Origin: Owenia fusiformis
Taxonomy: Eukaryota > Annelida > Polychaeta > Sabellida > Oweniidae
DNA length: 64,000 nt
Direction: 5' to 3'
Assembly (NCBI GenBank): GCA_903813345.2
Contig: CAIIXF020000009.1
Location: 27,256,740 to 27,320,739 of the forward strand
The position numbers and the translations under genes are program-made. Shown piece by piece: positions 26,301-35,699 of the stretch; the stretch's first letter is position 1; every line of letters starts with the position of its first letter. The notes under the pieces are model-generated. The model was given only the letters and a program-made list of their open reading frames with translations. It had not been told where the DNA came from and ran no database searches.

Positions 26301-29300
26301 AATGAAAAATGGATTCATTTCAATTGTATATGTCTGATCAGAATATTGGTAGTATCATACTTGCAGCTATAACACAAGTAAACTGGTATTTTAGATCTAG
26401 CCCAAGGCCTAAAAAGAGGGCCCCTGCTCCCCCAGGTCGCCCAGTTTTGGCTGGAAAAGATGCTATAACTGGCATCAGCCGATCATCTTCTGATTCCTCA
26501 TTGTTGGACAATGTTTCACTGAGTAGTGATGATGCTAAGGAGCCCTTAGACAGAGTATCTTCTATAAAGGCTCCTTCACAGGAACACAAACAGCCCAGTT
26601 ATGTGTATGACACTGATACTCAATCAGTTAAAGAAATGACAGATACTAGAACAATAAATGAACTTAAAGATGAGCCTACTAAAGAAAAAAACATGGCTAT
26701 GGCTAAAGTTGACCATGTGCCTGCACCAGCTGTGTTCCCAATTCAGCGTAAACCAAAGAACCATGTCTATGCTACAATAGATGATATTGCACCAGAGAGA
26801 CCCACAGCACCCCCAAGGTCACCCCAACCTTCCCCTACATCTCCCGAGGCTAAGCTGATAAACCAACCAACTGCTGCTCCAGCACTAAGTGTCCCCCTAG
26901 AAATAGAACCTGATCCTGATTATGAAGCCATAAATCCTGTCGCCCCAAGCAACAAACCAGCCCCACCACGCAGGCCCTCTATTCCCCCCAGCAAACCACC
27001 CCCACCTTCTAATAAACCAACACTTTACCCTAAGCTTCCCACCCTTGATGACACACCTGTTGAACCCTCAGATACATCCCCCAACAAAGAAACTGAGAAA
27101 GTGATAGTAAAACAGGAGATAGAAGATCTCTATGCTGTGGTCCATAAGCCTCCAAAATCTCAAAACAACAACAATAACCAAGGTGCAGAGTCTTTATACG
27201 ACAATGTAACTACCAAGCCTGTTGTTCCTCCAAAAAAATATATCTCAGAACTTCAACATGACAGTAAGCAGCCATCTAAAGATGGAGATGTGATCACAGA
27301 TGTCATCCTCGACAACTCAGCTACTAATGCTACTATCAGTGCTACCCAATCATCAAGTGCTGCTCATAATGACATCAAAATAATACCCATCAATGACCCT
27401 AGCAGTTCTCACGATCACTCAACCACAAATGTCACATCAACTTCAACCCCTAGTGTCAGATCAACCCCTTATGTTGATTCAACCCCAAATCTCACACCAC
27501 CTTCAAATGCCACTTCAAACCAAAATTTCACTTCAACCCCAAGCGTCACATCAGATGTCACTTCAACCCCAAATGTCACATCAGTCTCGAATGTCACTTC
27601 AGCCCCAAATGTCACATCAGTCTTGAATGTCACTTCAGCCTCTAAAGTCACTACAGCCCCAAATGTCACCTCCTCCCCAAAGAAACCAAGAAAGCTTAGA
27701 ATGGCTCCCCCTCCTCCATCTGATCCGTACCAAGGCAAAAGAAACATTTTATCAGAAGACACTGATTTATAAACTTACATGGATGATTAAGGACATGTAC
27801 ATACATCTAAGAAACTCATCTGCGCACTTGTTTTTAATGATTACATTGACATTTGAACTATGAAACACTTTGGATTGCCATTAGTTGATTTTCCAGTTCA
27901 AAAAAAATAATGGCTTTTGAATGTTTTTCCTTCCGATGACATCACAACATCGGGGATTGTGATTGGACCTACTTCCAATGTGGCATTCATTTGAAGTTCA
28001 GATTTTCATATTGCTAACTGTTATTGCATAATTTTTATATATATGATATTAACATATACATTGATGTACATATAGCTAAGAACATATAACTTTAATCATG
28101 TATATTTCCCAATATTTGAGATCATGTATATATAATTATATATAGTGTATATATTATAAAGGCTATTTATATACCCTTAATTAATATTTAATGAATAATT
28201 ATTATAAATTGTTGAACCAATTAAATGCTTTACAATTGAAAATTCATTGTAAATGCTTTACAAGCATTGATTCTTGATTGTGCATGCTTTATGATATGTG
28301 GCAGTCCTCATATTTCAAAAAACAATAGTACATAGGATTGATTTTTAAGTTAACTATAAATTGCAGAGGCTATCATGCTGCTGAGGCTATATAGTTATAT
28401 GCTGGTGCTTTCATTGCAGGATTTAGGTTTGCAGAATTCTGTTAAATTCAACCTAGAAGATATGTTTAATATTTGGAGAACATTGGGCATATATTTAGTT
28501 AAGGACATACAGTAAAACCTCCTAGTGGAACACCTCTGTTTGTGGAACACTGCTCCATAAGGTTATCATTAACTCAATATAAAGTAAATCTACTGGTTCA
28601 CCCCCAAAATGCAATCTGATTTTCGACGCCGTTTCTGTGACATTTCGGCACCAAATGGACTGACTAGTCCGGTGGCAAATTTTAGTGTCGAAAGGTTTCG
28701 GTGCTGGAATGGTGCTGAAATGGTGCTGGAACAGCGCCAAATTTTTTCGATGCCGAATTATATTAGCTGTCTTGAACACCTTCAATGAGGAAAACTATTT
28801 TGAGATACCAAAGGTGTTCCACTTGGATAAGTTTTACTGTACACTATATTGAAAGGAAAGGCATTCTAGGCATGTACGCCTCAAGTTTATATGAAAGAGT
28901 ACACCCAATGCTTTTCGATTCAATTTGCATCATTATAGATGTCATTTAGCGATATTCATAATTTGTTGGTTTGTATATGTTAAGGTGGGTTATAGCTTGG
29001 TGGTAGTATATTAGTTAAGTTGCTTGCTTTCTTTTTTCAGTGCATCGCCAAGCCCAAAGCAACAACGTAAATCTTCCAAGTTGAAACCTGCCCCCCTTCC
29101 CCCAGTAGATAGGACAACACAACCAGAAAGACCCCCTATAGCAAAGACACTTTCCCATGAGCCGCCATGCACAGAGGGACTCCTTATAGGGAACTTAAAT
29201 CCAGTAGAAAGATCAAAGTCTGATGTGAGCCACTCTGAGTCTCCACTCATAGACATTAGTGACACTCCACAAGTTCAAGTGGCGTCACCTCATGAGGGAC

Positions 29301-29608
29301 CTCCAGACAGACCTCCGATACCAAATCGGCCATCATTATCAGAAAAACCACACATGCATGTGCAGCCACCAGAACGGCCATTAGGGCGTCCCCCAGTTCC
29401 CACACAAGCACATGTACCCCACCCTGAGAGACCTTTAGGCCCACCCCCAGATAAACCATCATCCCCACCCTCTTTAGGTACCCCAGAGGGTGATAAACCA
29501 CTTCCTGTACCACCCCCTCCTGCCAGGAAAAGTAGTCATAAACCTAATAAACCCCCTCCTCCACCCCCTGGGAAAATATGCAATGATGATGAAATAACAA
29601 GTTTATAG
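12388..29608 (+). CDS. ARHGAP17: BAR-RhoGAP protein, ARHGAP17/RICH type (5' exon missing)
   Basis: This is a GTPase-activating protein predicted to bind curved membrane through its BAR domain and to turn off Rac/Cdc42-type Rho GTPases. All junctions are GT/AG and phase-compatible. Shared exons: 12388-12529, 12858-12934, 13743-13854, 14211-14287, 14601-14724, 16899-16967, 17236-17317, 17537-17664, 17970-18017, 18233-18296, 18855-18939, 21151-21225, 21777-21893 and 22123-22202 (1280 nt). The 3' end is then 23316-24208, or 25965-26142 joined to 26395-27772 or to 29041-29608. Isoforms would be roughly 720, 945 or 675 residues, plus the missing N-terminal 15-20. The identity rests on the order BAR, GAP, proline-rich tail with a PDZ ligand, and on exon-by-exon resemblance to ARHGAP17/ARHGAP44 as I remember them. 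The exon with the initiator Met is not found. Confidence 0.9.
13397..13713. mobile_element. piggyBac-type MITE, 317 bp
   Basis: It is flanked on both sides by TTAA (13393-13396 and 13714-13717), the piggyBac target site. The ends are near-perfect inverted repeats, ccctttcacgacg and cgtcgggaaaggg. There is no coding capacity. Close to the left end is an 18-bp perfect palindrome, gggctccatatggagccc (13412-13429). It sits in a BAR-domain intron 29 bp before the acceptor of exon 13743. Confidence 0.85.
14396..14497. repeat. Tandem duplication of a ~51-bp unit
   Basis: Two diverged direct copies sit side by side. Each contains gaattcata, then tttaagatcttt, then aatacccatt. It lies in intron 14288-14600 of the ARHGAP17-type gene. 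Confidence 0.6.
15061..16130 (-). mobile_element. 5'-truncated non-LTR retrotransposon (reverse transcriptase C-terminal part)
   Basis: On the minus strand, 16130-15648 reads as the back half of a reverse transcriptase. It starts near the GPLIYLLYVNDMP block and contains the catalytic FADDTKL motif and QDWQLKFNTKKC. One in-frame TAA (15648-15650) interrupts it. The same frame then continues to 15144 with VWNPYMKKDIE and LEKIQRRATRIV, the usual C-terminal region of Jockey/CR1-like elements. The 3' end has a ttataaac repeat tail (near 15070-15090). The upstream part is absent, as expected for 5' truncation. It lies antisense in an intron of the ARHGAP17-type gene and is a dead copy. Confidence 0.88.
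16251..16762. repeat. 145-bp tandem repeat, about 3.5 copies
   Basis: Copies begin at 16251, 16396, 16541 and 16686, exactly 145 bp apart. The last stops after about 77 bp at caagtactag. Each full unit contains a gtcatcgcc start, gatttccttcaaat, caagtactagagctgatt and ggccatcttgttttctgg. Because 145 is not a multiple of three, nearly the same peptide appears in successive frames as overlapping ORFs. This is intronic satellite sequence, not a gene. A gtcgtgatc microsatellite precedes it (16202-16240). Confidence 0.9.
17496..17511. repeat. Poly-C tract
   Basis: A run of 16 C lies just upstream of the acceptor at 17536. It is a likely length-variable and sequencing-error-prone site within the intron. 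Confidence 0.8.
17537..22202 (+). CDS. ARHGAP17: RhoGAP catalytic domain exons
   Basis: Seven exons encode the GAP domain, from YGVPIEEHL (in 17537-17664) to IQHADWFFPG (ending 22202). The arginine finger that completes the GTPase active site is the Arg in GLFRIAGGASK (17970-18017). LKQYLRELPEPLMTYDLY (18855-18939) and KMTPSNISIVIGPNLMW (21777-21893) are the other conserved GAP blocks. No catalytic residue is missing, so activity is expected. The exon ends in phase 1, which fits both downstream choices, 23316 and 25965. Confidence 0.9.
18649..18800. mobile_element. Short MITE, 152 bp, TA-flanked
   Basis: The ends are imperfect inverted repeats, caggggcttcatt and agtgaaacccctg, flanked by TA at 18647-18648 and 18801-18802. 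The interior repeats the piece tgcctgttgtt. It is non-coding and lies in intron 18297-18854. Confidence 0.6.
19319..19382. repeat. Perfect 64-bp palindrome without spacer
   Basis: Arms of 32 nt meet directly at ttaa. The left arm contains tcataaattgaaacaccagg and the right arm is its exact reverse complement. The base pairs just outside do not match, so the limits are sharp. It lies in intron 18940-21150. A second small hairpin (ttggcgtga / tcacgccaa) follows at 19397-19415. Confidence 0.95.
19904..20737. mobile_element. Non-autonomous pogo/Tc1-like element, 834 bp
   Basis: It is bounded by TA (19902-19903 and 20738-20739) and by 12-bp perfect inverted ends, cagtaaaacctg and caggttttactg. 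Subterminal blocks of ctgtagggaaaacct and gaacaagga recur inside both ends. There is no transposase ORF. It occupies the intron before exon 21151. Confidence 0.8.
23316..24208 (+). CDS. ARHGAP17: Alternative terminal exon A of the ARHGAP17-type gene
   Basis: It opens after a good acceptor (ctcag) in the phase left by exon 22202, so the GAP domain would run from WFFPG into DVGFQPRLPKSS. It then encodes about 296 residues with no domain I recognise: a basic patch (RRKKPKR), a Ser/Asp/Glu-rich acidic stretch, a run of seven prolines within SLPPPPPPPSN (a possible SH3 or WW ligand), and an acidic C-terminus ending ALDPPL, which is not a PDZ ligand. The stop is at 24206-24208 and AATAAA follows at 24488. 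It reads as a skipped-or-terminal exon, an alternative to 25965-26142. Confidence 0.75.
24488..24493 (+). terminator. Candidate polyadenylation signal for terminal exon A
   Basis: This AATAAA lies 280 bases after the stop codon at 24208. It would end the short 3' UTR of the isoform using exon 23316-24208. Further AATAAA copies lie beyond 25100, so this is only the first candidate. Confidence 0.4.
24535..24672. repeat. Degenerate acagt/tatagt microsatellite
   Basis: A run of variants of tacagtacagta and tatagtata lies just after the putative 3' UTR of exon 23316-24208. Confidence 0.75.
24680..25964. other. Intronic or intergenic AT-rich DNA
   Basis: No exon or structured repeat is recognised. 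It separates alternative terminal exon A from the linker exon and ends in the acceptor tttttcag at 25964. Confidence 0.5.
25965..26142 (+). CDS. ARHGAP17: Linker exon for the long ARHGAP17-type isoforms
   Basis: The acceptor is at 25964 and the donor ggtataa at 26143. In frame with 22202 it gives WFFPG followed by EIDFGGATTPGPSTPSSQHS, then a Ser/Thr/Gln-rich, low-complexity segment of about 59 residues ending LLQTG. An acidic residue plus xxF directly after the GAP domain also occurs in vertebrate ARHGAP17, so this is probably the ancestral continuation. It ends in phase 2, compatible with both 26395 and 29041. Confidence 0.8.
26395..27772 (+). CDS. ARHGAP17: Alternative terminal exon B: long proline-rich tail with PDZ ligand
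   Basis: It begins GSSPRPKKRAPAPPGRPV after the acceptor ttttag at 26394 and runs 458 residues to TAA at 27770-27772. It is rich in SH3-type ligands (PTAPPRSPQPSPTSP, PAPPRRPSIPPSKPPPP) and in Tyr sites of the form YDN or YAT that could be phosphorylated. The C-terminus is EDTDL, a class I PDZ ligand (Thr at -2, Leu at 0), as in vertebrate ARHGAP17. The ORF extends 5' of 26395 to 26309, but that part is intronic because the acceptor falls where the phase and motif begin. Confidence 0.82.
27572..27679 (+). repeat. 18-bp coding minisatellite (NVTSxx repeats)
   Basis: Six consecutive 18-nt units encode NVTSVS, NVTSAP, NVTSVL, NVTSAS, KVTTAP and NVTSSP inside terminal exon B. Looser copies extend back to about 27425. 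The frame is preserved. Copy number probably varies between alleles. Confidence 0.9.
27773..28509. other. 3' UTR or intron between terminal exons
   Basis: AT-rich DNA after the stop of terminal exon B, including a tatata-rich section at 28035-28165. I see no clean AATAAA close to the stop, so the poly(A) site of this isoform is undetermined. Confidence 0.4.
28510..28839. mobile_element. TA-flanked MITE, 330 bp
   Basis: TA lies at 28508-28509 and 28840-28841. The inverted ends are long and imperfect. cagtaaaacctcctagtgg then aacacctctg on the left matches the reverse complement of caaaggtgttccacttgg and gttttactg on the right. It shares the cagtaaaacct tip with the 834-bp element at 19904 but has a different interior. 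The minus-strand ORF inside it is spurious. Confidence 0.8.
29041..29608 (+). CDS. ARHGAP17: Alternative terminal exon C: short proline-rich tail with PDZ ligand
   Basis: The acceptor cttttttcag ends at 29040. The phase fits exon 25965-26142, giving QTG then ASPSPKQQRKSSKLKPAPLPPV. The 188 residues are dominated by PxxP and polyproline motifs (RPPIPNRPSLSEKP, PPPPPPGK) and end NDDEITSL, again a class I PDZ ligand (T-S-L). The beginning resembles that of terminal exon B (S-P-x-P-K, then basic residues, then PAPPP/PAPLPP), which suggests an ancient duplication of the 3' end. The stop is TAG at 29606-29608. Confidence 0.8.
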
Positions 29609-29835
29609 AGTCTCAATAGTATCTTACCATTCACTACATTGCTCATTTTAACCCCACTACTAGGAGCCGAAAAAATTCATGTTTACATTTCTTTGTACAA
29701 AATAGCTCATCATAAATTTATAAAATTCTGTGGTTCTTGCCTTTGTGTGAAATTCTTTGTACATGTTAATTCTCTTGCTTCAATGTTTTTTTAAATCACT
29801 TTTATTGTACATAAATACAAAAGTTATGTGTACAT

Positions 29836-29898
29836 GGTGGGTCAAAAGTGTATTTTGGCCAAAAATGCATTTTGACCAAAAACGCATTTTGGCCCACC
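29836..29898. repeat. Short hairpin with repeated ttttggcc pieces
   Basis: ggtgggtcaaaa and ttttggcccacc bracket two further tttt(g)gacc/ggcc pieces. The arms pair with one mismatch. It lies in the presumed 3' UTR of terminal exon C and may form an RNA stem. Confidence 0.6.
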
Positions 29899-32800
29899 CT
29901 CTATATGCATTTAAGATTTTTATGTAATTGTAAGTATGGTCAGTGCTTCACTCATGTAAACTTTCATTATGCATTGATTATATTTGAATTTTTAAAAAAG
30001 AATTTTATAGTACATTCTTTGGCAGTTTGGCTTCCTACCTCTCATTCTTTGAACTAGGCTAGGCCTTTCCAAGTTAAAATTCATTTAGCATTATCTTTAT
30101 TGGGCTATTTGTACAATCCTGAAATTTTGGGGAAATTACAAAGATTTAAAATGACTCGATTGATTGGAACTTATCCAAAGATACATCTACCTCTTTAGGT
30201 GGATTAAGATTAGGGTATAATTAATCCCAAAGATCATTTGAATTCATCCTACAATGCATTGTTATTTTTGAGAAAGTACAGATTACTTTGTGGATAGTAC
30301 AGATTCACAGCCAATGTTATCCCAAAATTTTGTGTTCAAACCTTTTTGACCATTTTGGATTTTAGATTTTTTGTTTGTGTAATTTTGACATGCATTTTGA
30401 AAAAAGAAAGAAAAGGGCCTAAGAGTCTAACAATTAACCTGTATTGTAAGGGCCTTGTGATTTTATTTTCCATGTATCAGTAATTTGGTGACTGTTAGTG
30501 TAAAAAGACTATTAGATCATACTAAGTGCAGTATACTTTTGTAAAAGTAGGTAGTTTCTGAATTAACTGATTTGTGCTACTTCTATGTGACCTCCATCCT
30601 CTGGATGCAGTGCTCCAAACACCATCTACTTCAATGGAGCTGAGTCACACTAAGACCCTGTGGGCTCATCGTTCGCCTTCATGTGGATGGCGGAGCATGG
30701 CAGGGATACACAGTGGGCAAAACAAATAGTCCTACAGTCCCCCGTCACACCAAATAAAAAATTGATCAATTCAAAAATTAATGCCCAAAATTAACCACAT
30801 GGAAGTCAACTGTGAGCCCATATGGCTAATGTGACAGCTACTTTAAGTAAGAAGGAAGGAATAGAATGGATGATGAAGTCCTGTATTGGATGGAGGCTTT
30901 ATAATTATGTTTATTGTACAATATATACTAGAATTGAAACATTGATTAAATTGAAGCAGCATTATAAGATTTGTTATCAAAAATTGTCTATTTTGAGTAA
31001 CCTAACATTATTTGACTGAGTAGGTAATTTAATTATAGTGTTACAAAATTATTGATATCGAAATAATGTAATTTGGTGTGTTTTTAATTGTGGTTGATTT
31101 GATTGATGAACAAAACACATGGTGTATATTAATACTGAAATTGGTTTCATAAACCACTGTTTTTTTCAAAAATATTGTGAGAAAATAAGAGAGAAGCAAA
31201 GCAAAAAACTCCTCAAGATTGAATAACTTTATATAAATTGACTGAAAATTGAAAAAGTTTAACTGCTCAGCTGACTGATTTATTATTTTTATGAAAAAAT
31301 GGAAAACTGGAGTATACTGATTGTTTTTCATTCTCAATAAAGCTCAAATGGTACAATAGGAGTGAATGGGTAAATGCCATGGTGCCAGAAATGATGAATA
31401 TTTTCCTAGGAGATATCCTATAAGACTATGAAAGCTTGCCATTCAGTATATTGTTTTTAATGAATTTAGATAATTTTTTCAAGTAATGATATGTAAAATC
31501 ATAATCTTCGTAGGATTAACATTACACACAATGAGCTCAATATTGTTCAAACGAGGTACCCCTGATTACCTGTTGATTAATCTCATGAATTTATTGGAAC
31601 TCCGCAGAAAAATTCATGTTGTTTCAAGTCATTATTTTCAACTAATCGGTGCAATATAATATTGGCATATTTTTGTTTTTGTAGTCATTGTCAACACTTA
31701 TATGGACTTTTAGCTCATTTGATTTTTCTTTTTGGAATTTTTTTTATATTAGATTTAAATTCATGAACATATAAACAATTTATTGTGCTCTATCAAATAA
31801 CTAACATGAATTTGGGATACTACATGTATAGGCCATATGATGCCTTGCAACATGGCCTCCGAATAAGCCAATGCATCACTAGTCTTGGATTTCTTGTATA
31901 AGAGATGTCTTGTTGAATTTGTATAAAGTCTATGAATATGTATGCATCAAGTCTCTCCACCCCCTCCCCCTTTAGCATTATCTATTGCCACAGCAATTGT
32001 GTTGAAATGATTATGGGGGGGGGGGGTTCAGTGCAGAGTCTCTATGCATGAGTCTGTATTATTATGAACATTTTCGATAATTATTGTACATAAATGTATA
32101 TTTTGCTATTTTATATCAACTTTTATAAAATGACTAGACATTCAGTCTAATAAGTTTTATCGCCAACATCATTTACTGTTACATAGTTGGCATTCGATTC
32201 AGATGGGTATATCAAGTGAGAATGGTTCATAAATTAGATGACTGGTTTTGTATTCTTTACTTTAGAACGTTAATTTTGCAAATTGTACATTACAGTTAGG
32301 ACCAACCCACCGCTTACAGAAAGTCCAACTATTGTTGTTCAGTTAAAAGTATGAGTAGAGCTCATAGCAAGTTTTAGAGAGTACAGTTAAGGTGGTCCTT
32401 TTTGGCTGGGTTCGGTAATGTTACTAAGTTATTTACCCAGATTATTCATTCAACTATGCCTACCTTAATTATCATATTATCTCTGCAATCTGTATGAAAT
32501 ATGCCACCAGTACGGAGATCCGAAAATGCATATCTGTTGCTTCTCAAAATAAGTTCATTTTAGGCAATGGAGAGTTCAAGGTAGACTAAGAGGAGTACTT
32601 TTTAAACCAAGCATACTTGTTAATATGTTAACTAGCCATATTATTAAGGAGGTTAAGCTACACATTATTAAGAGAACTTGCATGTTAATATGCAGGATTA
32701 TGAGCCACTGGGGATTAGTTCTCCCCTTTAGCTAGCTGAAATTTTTTTAGAGGGGGGGGGCAGAAACCCCTGGGGGTCATAATATCACACATTGGGGTAC

Positions 32801-33644
32801 AAGTTCTTTTAAAATGTGCAGTTTTAACCTTCATATTCATTCTATGTGTCATACCTTAAATTTGAAAATGGGAGATAAAGGGAGAAAAGTGTTTTTTGTT
32901 AGAGGAATAAAACTGTTTATTTTGAAATTGCAATGCAAGAATGGATTCAAGGAATTGTGTAAGGGACACTTGATGTTTTAAAGCAATATGGAATATGTGA
33001 TATTTCATTAGAGTACGATTTTTTGTAACATAAATTATGTAAAACAAATATGATATGATAATATATTATATATTAGAATTCAAAAGAATATATTATATCA
33101 ATATGTGATTTATAAAATATATATTGTTTGTTTGTTTGTTTGTGTGGAAGATTTCTCACTCTGGGTATCATTTTAAAATCCTAAGAAAACGTCACAATTT
33201 ACTTTTACTCAAAGGTTGTGTTATAATAAGATAATACTGTGGATAACGCTCACTTCTGTTTGAGGTACAATAACGATTTCAACCCCCCCCCCACACACAC
33301 TTATAAATTTTTCCATTGCTAAACCAACTCCTTGTAATGTTAAGTCAAGTCACCAGGGGCGGTCCACCCACGAGAGGAGGGGCTCTTCGATATAACCTTG
33401 GAATAAAATAAAAATAGTTCAGTACAGCGGAACATCGAGTTAAAAAATAAATTGTGACGTTTTCTTTAAGTTAAATCAAAAATATTTTTGGTCCCCCATC
33501 AGGCGTGCCCATAGCGGACAAATCTGCCCAATCCACCCAGTGAAAGAATAATCTGCAATAGAATGCATGGAAACGTGTAACTTGAATGATCATAGTATCT
33601 GTATTATCAAAATATACGGGGGTCCCAAACAACTACAGCTCACT
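29899..33644. other. Intergenic DNA, possibly including a long 3' UTR
   Basis: No gene is supported. AATAAA occurs at 31336-31341 and could end a very long 3' UTR of the ARHGAP17-type gene, but this is weak. G- and C-runs (32018-32029, 32751-32760), a tttg microsatellite (33126-33142) and AT-rich DNA make up the rest. The short ORFs at 31041 and 32856 are in low-complexity sequence. Confidence 0.4.
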
Positions 33645-35491
33645 TTTCATAGCCGTAGGCAGCGGGGGTTCGGTGGGTTCGAACGAACCCCCGGTCAGGA
33701 TTTCCCAAAATATCATTTTGCGGAAAAATGCATATAACCAGAAACATTAAATCACTGTGCTATTTGAAAACTACATATATGGGCAGTAAATGAATTGATG
33801 TTTGTCTTGGTGAACACGAGAGCCTTATTTTGTTGAAGACATGTCATAGTGAAGTTACACTTCCCTCAAAACAGTTGGCAACCTTAGGCACGGGATGAGA
33901 TTTTGGGAAGACCCCAGAGCATGAGATTTTACATTTAGAAATAACAATAATTTCGCACAATTAACTTAAAAGCTGCTTCTTCTCGGACAAAATAACCCAT
34001 CTTGGGCAATGGCTAAATCAGTCCTTTGTAGGAATTTTGTCTTAAGCCAGTTCTGGTCCAATACGAAGTTATTGAAAGTTATTGAAAATAATGCTAAGAC
34101 ATCCCATACTCCGAATGATTTTTACAACATTAATGAGTATATATCTGGAATAGTCGTAATATTGATGAAACACATGTTCTTTCAAATGTGTACATCTCTG
34201 TTTGGTTTTATTTCAATTAAAATTTAAAATATTTCTTGGGACATCCCTTGGGCTGGCAAGTTCCCGAAACCAATTGCGTTAAATAATTAAAAACGTTGTG
34301 AAATGAATTATTTAAAAGCGTATATCATTTATAAACACAAGCATTTGTTCCATTTATTCATTTGTTCATTTGTTCAGTATTTATTTACCAATCACTTTTC
34401 CAAAGAAAAATCAATCATTGCAAAAAATGATTTTTTTTTTCAGATACACTCCACTCATCTAAGAGATGGTATAGAATAAATTACATAATAAAAAAAACAT
34501 TGAAAAATCATATGGTATTAATTTTCAAATAATGAAGGCCTAATTTGTTATCAAGCCGTTTGAACTTAACAAAATACGTTTTATATTCGAACAGTCGCTT
34601 GTATTTATATATGATTTATATCCACCAAAACATTTTTATTATCAATTGCAGTTGATCTGCTCCGGGGGTCTTACAACTGAGCTCCGGGGACGTCCAAAGA
34701 AGTATTTTTAACTTTTTAAAACGAAGCATAACCGAGACCCACTTATTTGAATAAGAGATATTTTCATCAGTTATACGACTATCCCAGATAGTTTAAAAAA
34801 CCTTCGTGTAAACGTTGTGAAAAGTCATCGTAGAAGAACGATCTTTCGGAGTATAGGGTGTTTGCATTTGATCCGAACTGGACTCCAACAAAATTCCTGA
34901 AAAATTATGATAAGCCATTGCATGAGGTGATTTATTTTGTCCTAGATGAAGTAGCTTAAGTTAAAGAATAAATTGTGCGAAATAGTTGATATTCCTTGGA
35001 AACAAATCATGCTCCAGAGTCTTCCAGAAATCAGACGAAATAATGGTGGATTCGGGGTAAATCAGATTTCAGGATATGTATTCAGTAAAAGATTCACCTA
35101 AATATATTTTGATGCAGAAAATTAATTATAAGTTGTTTGACTTTTTTGCACGTTGCCTGTTTATTTTACTTTGTGAACATTAAAGCTACAAAGCTACAAG
35201 GTCATTTTTTGTTTAAAAAATTCAAATTCAATTATCTACTTAACTTAATGAAGGTATTAAAATGAATTATATTTCCCCTGCAAAAATAGTTCTTTCTAAA
35301 AATATAAAAATAAATAAGAAATCAAACTTAAAGATGCTTTTAATACATAATCCAATGGGTTAGTTAGGATTGCCAAACTTTTGGAGGGGGTGTAATTCTA
35401 CATTATTTGAGGAACCCTAATGAAGGGGTGGGGGATTTGTGAATAACATAAAAATAGAACCCCCGGTCACCAAATCCTGGCTACGCCACTG
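33645..35491. mobile_element. Non-autonomous hAT-like element, about 1.85 kb
   Basis: The right end, ctggctacgccactg, is the reverse complement of the CAGTGGCGTAGCC-type tip seen on many hAT-derived elements. The left end (tagccgtaggcagcgggggt) has a related but diverged tip, followed by the hairpin gggggttcg ... cgaaccccc. Both ends carry acccccggtca inward. No transposase ORF exists between them and I cannot verify an 8-bp duplication, so the pairing of the ends is inferred. Confidence 0.45.
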
Positions 35492-35606
35492 CTTTTAATC
35501 TCCAATGATTGCCTATTACATAATCGATGAAGATGAAGTGATCTTTATAGTGTGATGACCAATCGACCAATGACTGATAATGAACATATATTACTATCCC
35601 ATAGTC

Positions 35607-35690
35607 ATTATCCCATAACTAAGCTCGAAAGGATATAGAGAATGTCTCCGTCCTTTTTTCCATCAATCGTCCGTCGTTAAAAATTTTTTC
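35607..35690 (+). repeat. Fragment of the (TCCG)n interspersed repeat
   Basis: It matches the opening of the elements at 6931-7412 and 43330-43763: ttatccca..., gctcgaaaggatatag, then ctccgtcc and cgtccgtcg. It is truncated after the tccg tract. Confidence 0.45.
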
Positions 35691-35699
35691 ATTTTACAA

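Noticed and set aside
27393-27626. ORF of Gln/Met/Ser repeats on the plus strand
   Set aside because: It is an out-of-frame reading of the 18-bp coding minisatellite of terminal exon B.
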